A stretch of 64,000 bases of DNA from Hormiphora californensis. Its lineage: Eukaryota > Ctenophora > Tentaculata > Cydippida > Pleurobrachiidae. The notes beneath the pieces are model-generated. The model had not been told where the DNA came from, did not search any database, and saw only the letters and a program-made list of their open reading frames with translations. A program made the translations under genes and the position numbers. The stretch spans positions 5,650,616 to 5,714,615 of the forward strand of contig CM035357.1 of NCBI GenBank assembly GCA_020137815.1. Direction: 5' to 3'. Shown here in pieces: positions 63,862 through 64,000 of this stretch. Numbering within the stretch: the stretch's first letter is position 1; every line of letters begins with the position of its first letter.

Positions 63862-64000
63862 TGAGGGTGAAAGAGAGTTAGCTACTGCAGTTAGATAGAT
63901 AGGTAAAGAGAGGGGAGTTAGAGGTAGCTACAATGTAGCTGCTACATAGATAGGAGAAAGCTACAAGAGAGGGAGAGAAAGCCAAGACTCAAGAGGCTAG
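61777..64000 (-). CDS. KDM6A: KDM6-type (UTX/JMJD3) histone H3K27 demethylase, C-terminal part
   Basis: JmjC Fe(II)/2-oxoglutarate oxygenase that removes methyl groups from H3K27 in the nucleus (family knowledge). Exons in the window: 63368-63595, 63036-63195, 62641-62905, 62401-62504, 62067-62236, 61777-61935, all phase-consistent; the 5' part lies beyond 64000. Recognised by [41 protein letters not shown] (the H-x-E metal ligands), [36 protein letters not shown] (second metal His) and [15 protein letters not shown]. After the JmjC core comes the zinc-binding domain [14 protein letters not shown] ... CENCAR, then FVVLEE and a short acidic tail ending [13 protein letters not shown] repeats, which would tell UTX from JMJD3, are not in the window. 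Confidence 0.95.
63778..63860 (+). repeat. (GA)n microsatellite
   Basis: Pure GA run in a KDM6 intron; ORFs through it are artefacts. Confidence 0.96.

Overview
The window is animal nuclear DNA: GT-AG introns, metazoan-type genes (a delta-catenin, a two-SH2 tyrosine phosphatase, a KDM6 demethylase), long GA/CT microsatellites, LINE reverse transcriptases, foldback elements and MITEs. No bacterial operon structure is present. The species cannot be fixed from sequence alone. Short introns, discoidin-type domains and a single delta-catenin with a vertebrate-like DSWV end suggest an invertebrate, possibly a non-bilaterian such as a sponge or cnidarian (inference).

Layout. 0.8-16.0 kb (+): a delta-catenin/ARVCF-type armadillo gene in 12 exons. 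Its large fourth intron holds a 1.35 kb foldback element and an extra candidate first exon. 16.0-25.9 kb: repeat-rich, with six Helitron-like non-autonomous elements in two head-to-tail clusters. These flank a two-exon discoidin/fucolectin-type domain whose intron is filled by a 30-bp repeat of 49 copies. 26.4-31.8 kb (-): an SHP-type phosphatase (PTPN11/PTPN6 family), with a LINE reverse transcriptase in one intron. 33.7-39.0 kb (-): RMC1, with a secreted-protein ORF on the opposite strand inside an intron. 39.5-44.1 kb (-): pyruvate dehydrogenase E1 beta, with a second foldback element in its last intron. 44.3-49.7 kb: two truncated LINEs and a pair of inverted repeats. 50.3-59.9 kb (-): glucose-6-phosphate dehydrogenase with two possible first exons. 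61.8-64.0 kb (-): the 3' half of a KDM6/UTX demethylase that runs off the window.

Exon ends of the five conserved minus-strand genes and of delta-catenin were set by protein homology and checked by intron phase. RMC1, PDHB, G6PD and the KDM6 part are phase-consistent throughout. Delta-catenin needs two single-base corrections and the phosphatase one.

The most unusual signal is a recurring one. Tandem repeats in this window straddle splice junctions: 49 copies of a donor in the discoidin gene, 9 copies of an acceptor in delta-catenin (period 36 bp, in frame and open), a pyrimidine array ending on another delta-catenin acceptor, and a 19-bp doubling of a donor in the phosphatase. The genes do not form a pathway; PDHB and G6PD are both central carbon enzymes, but nothing here links their control.
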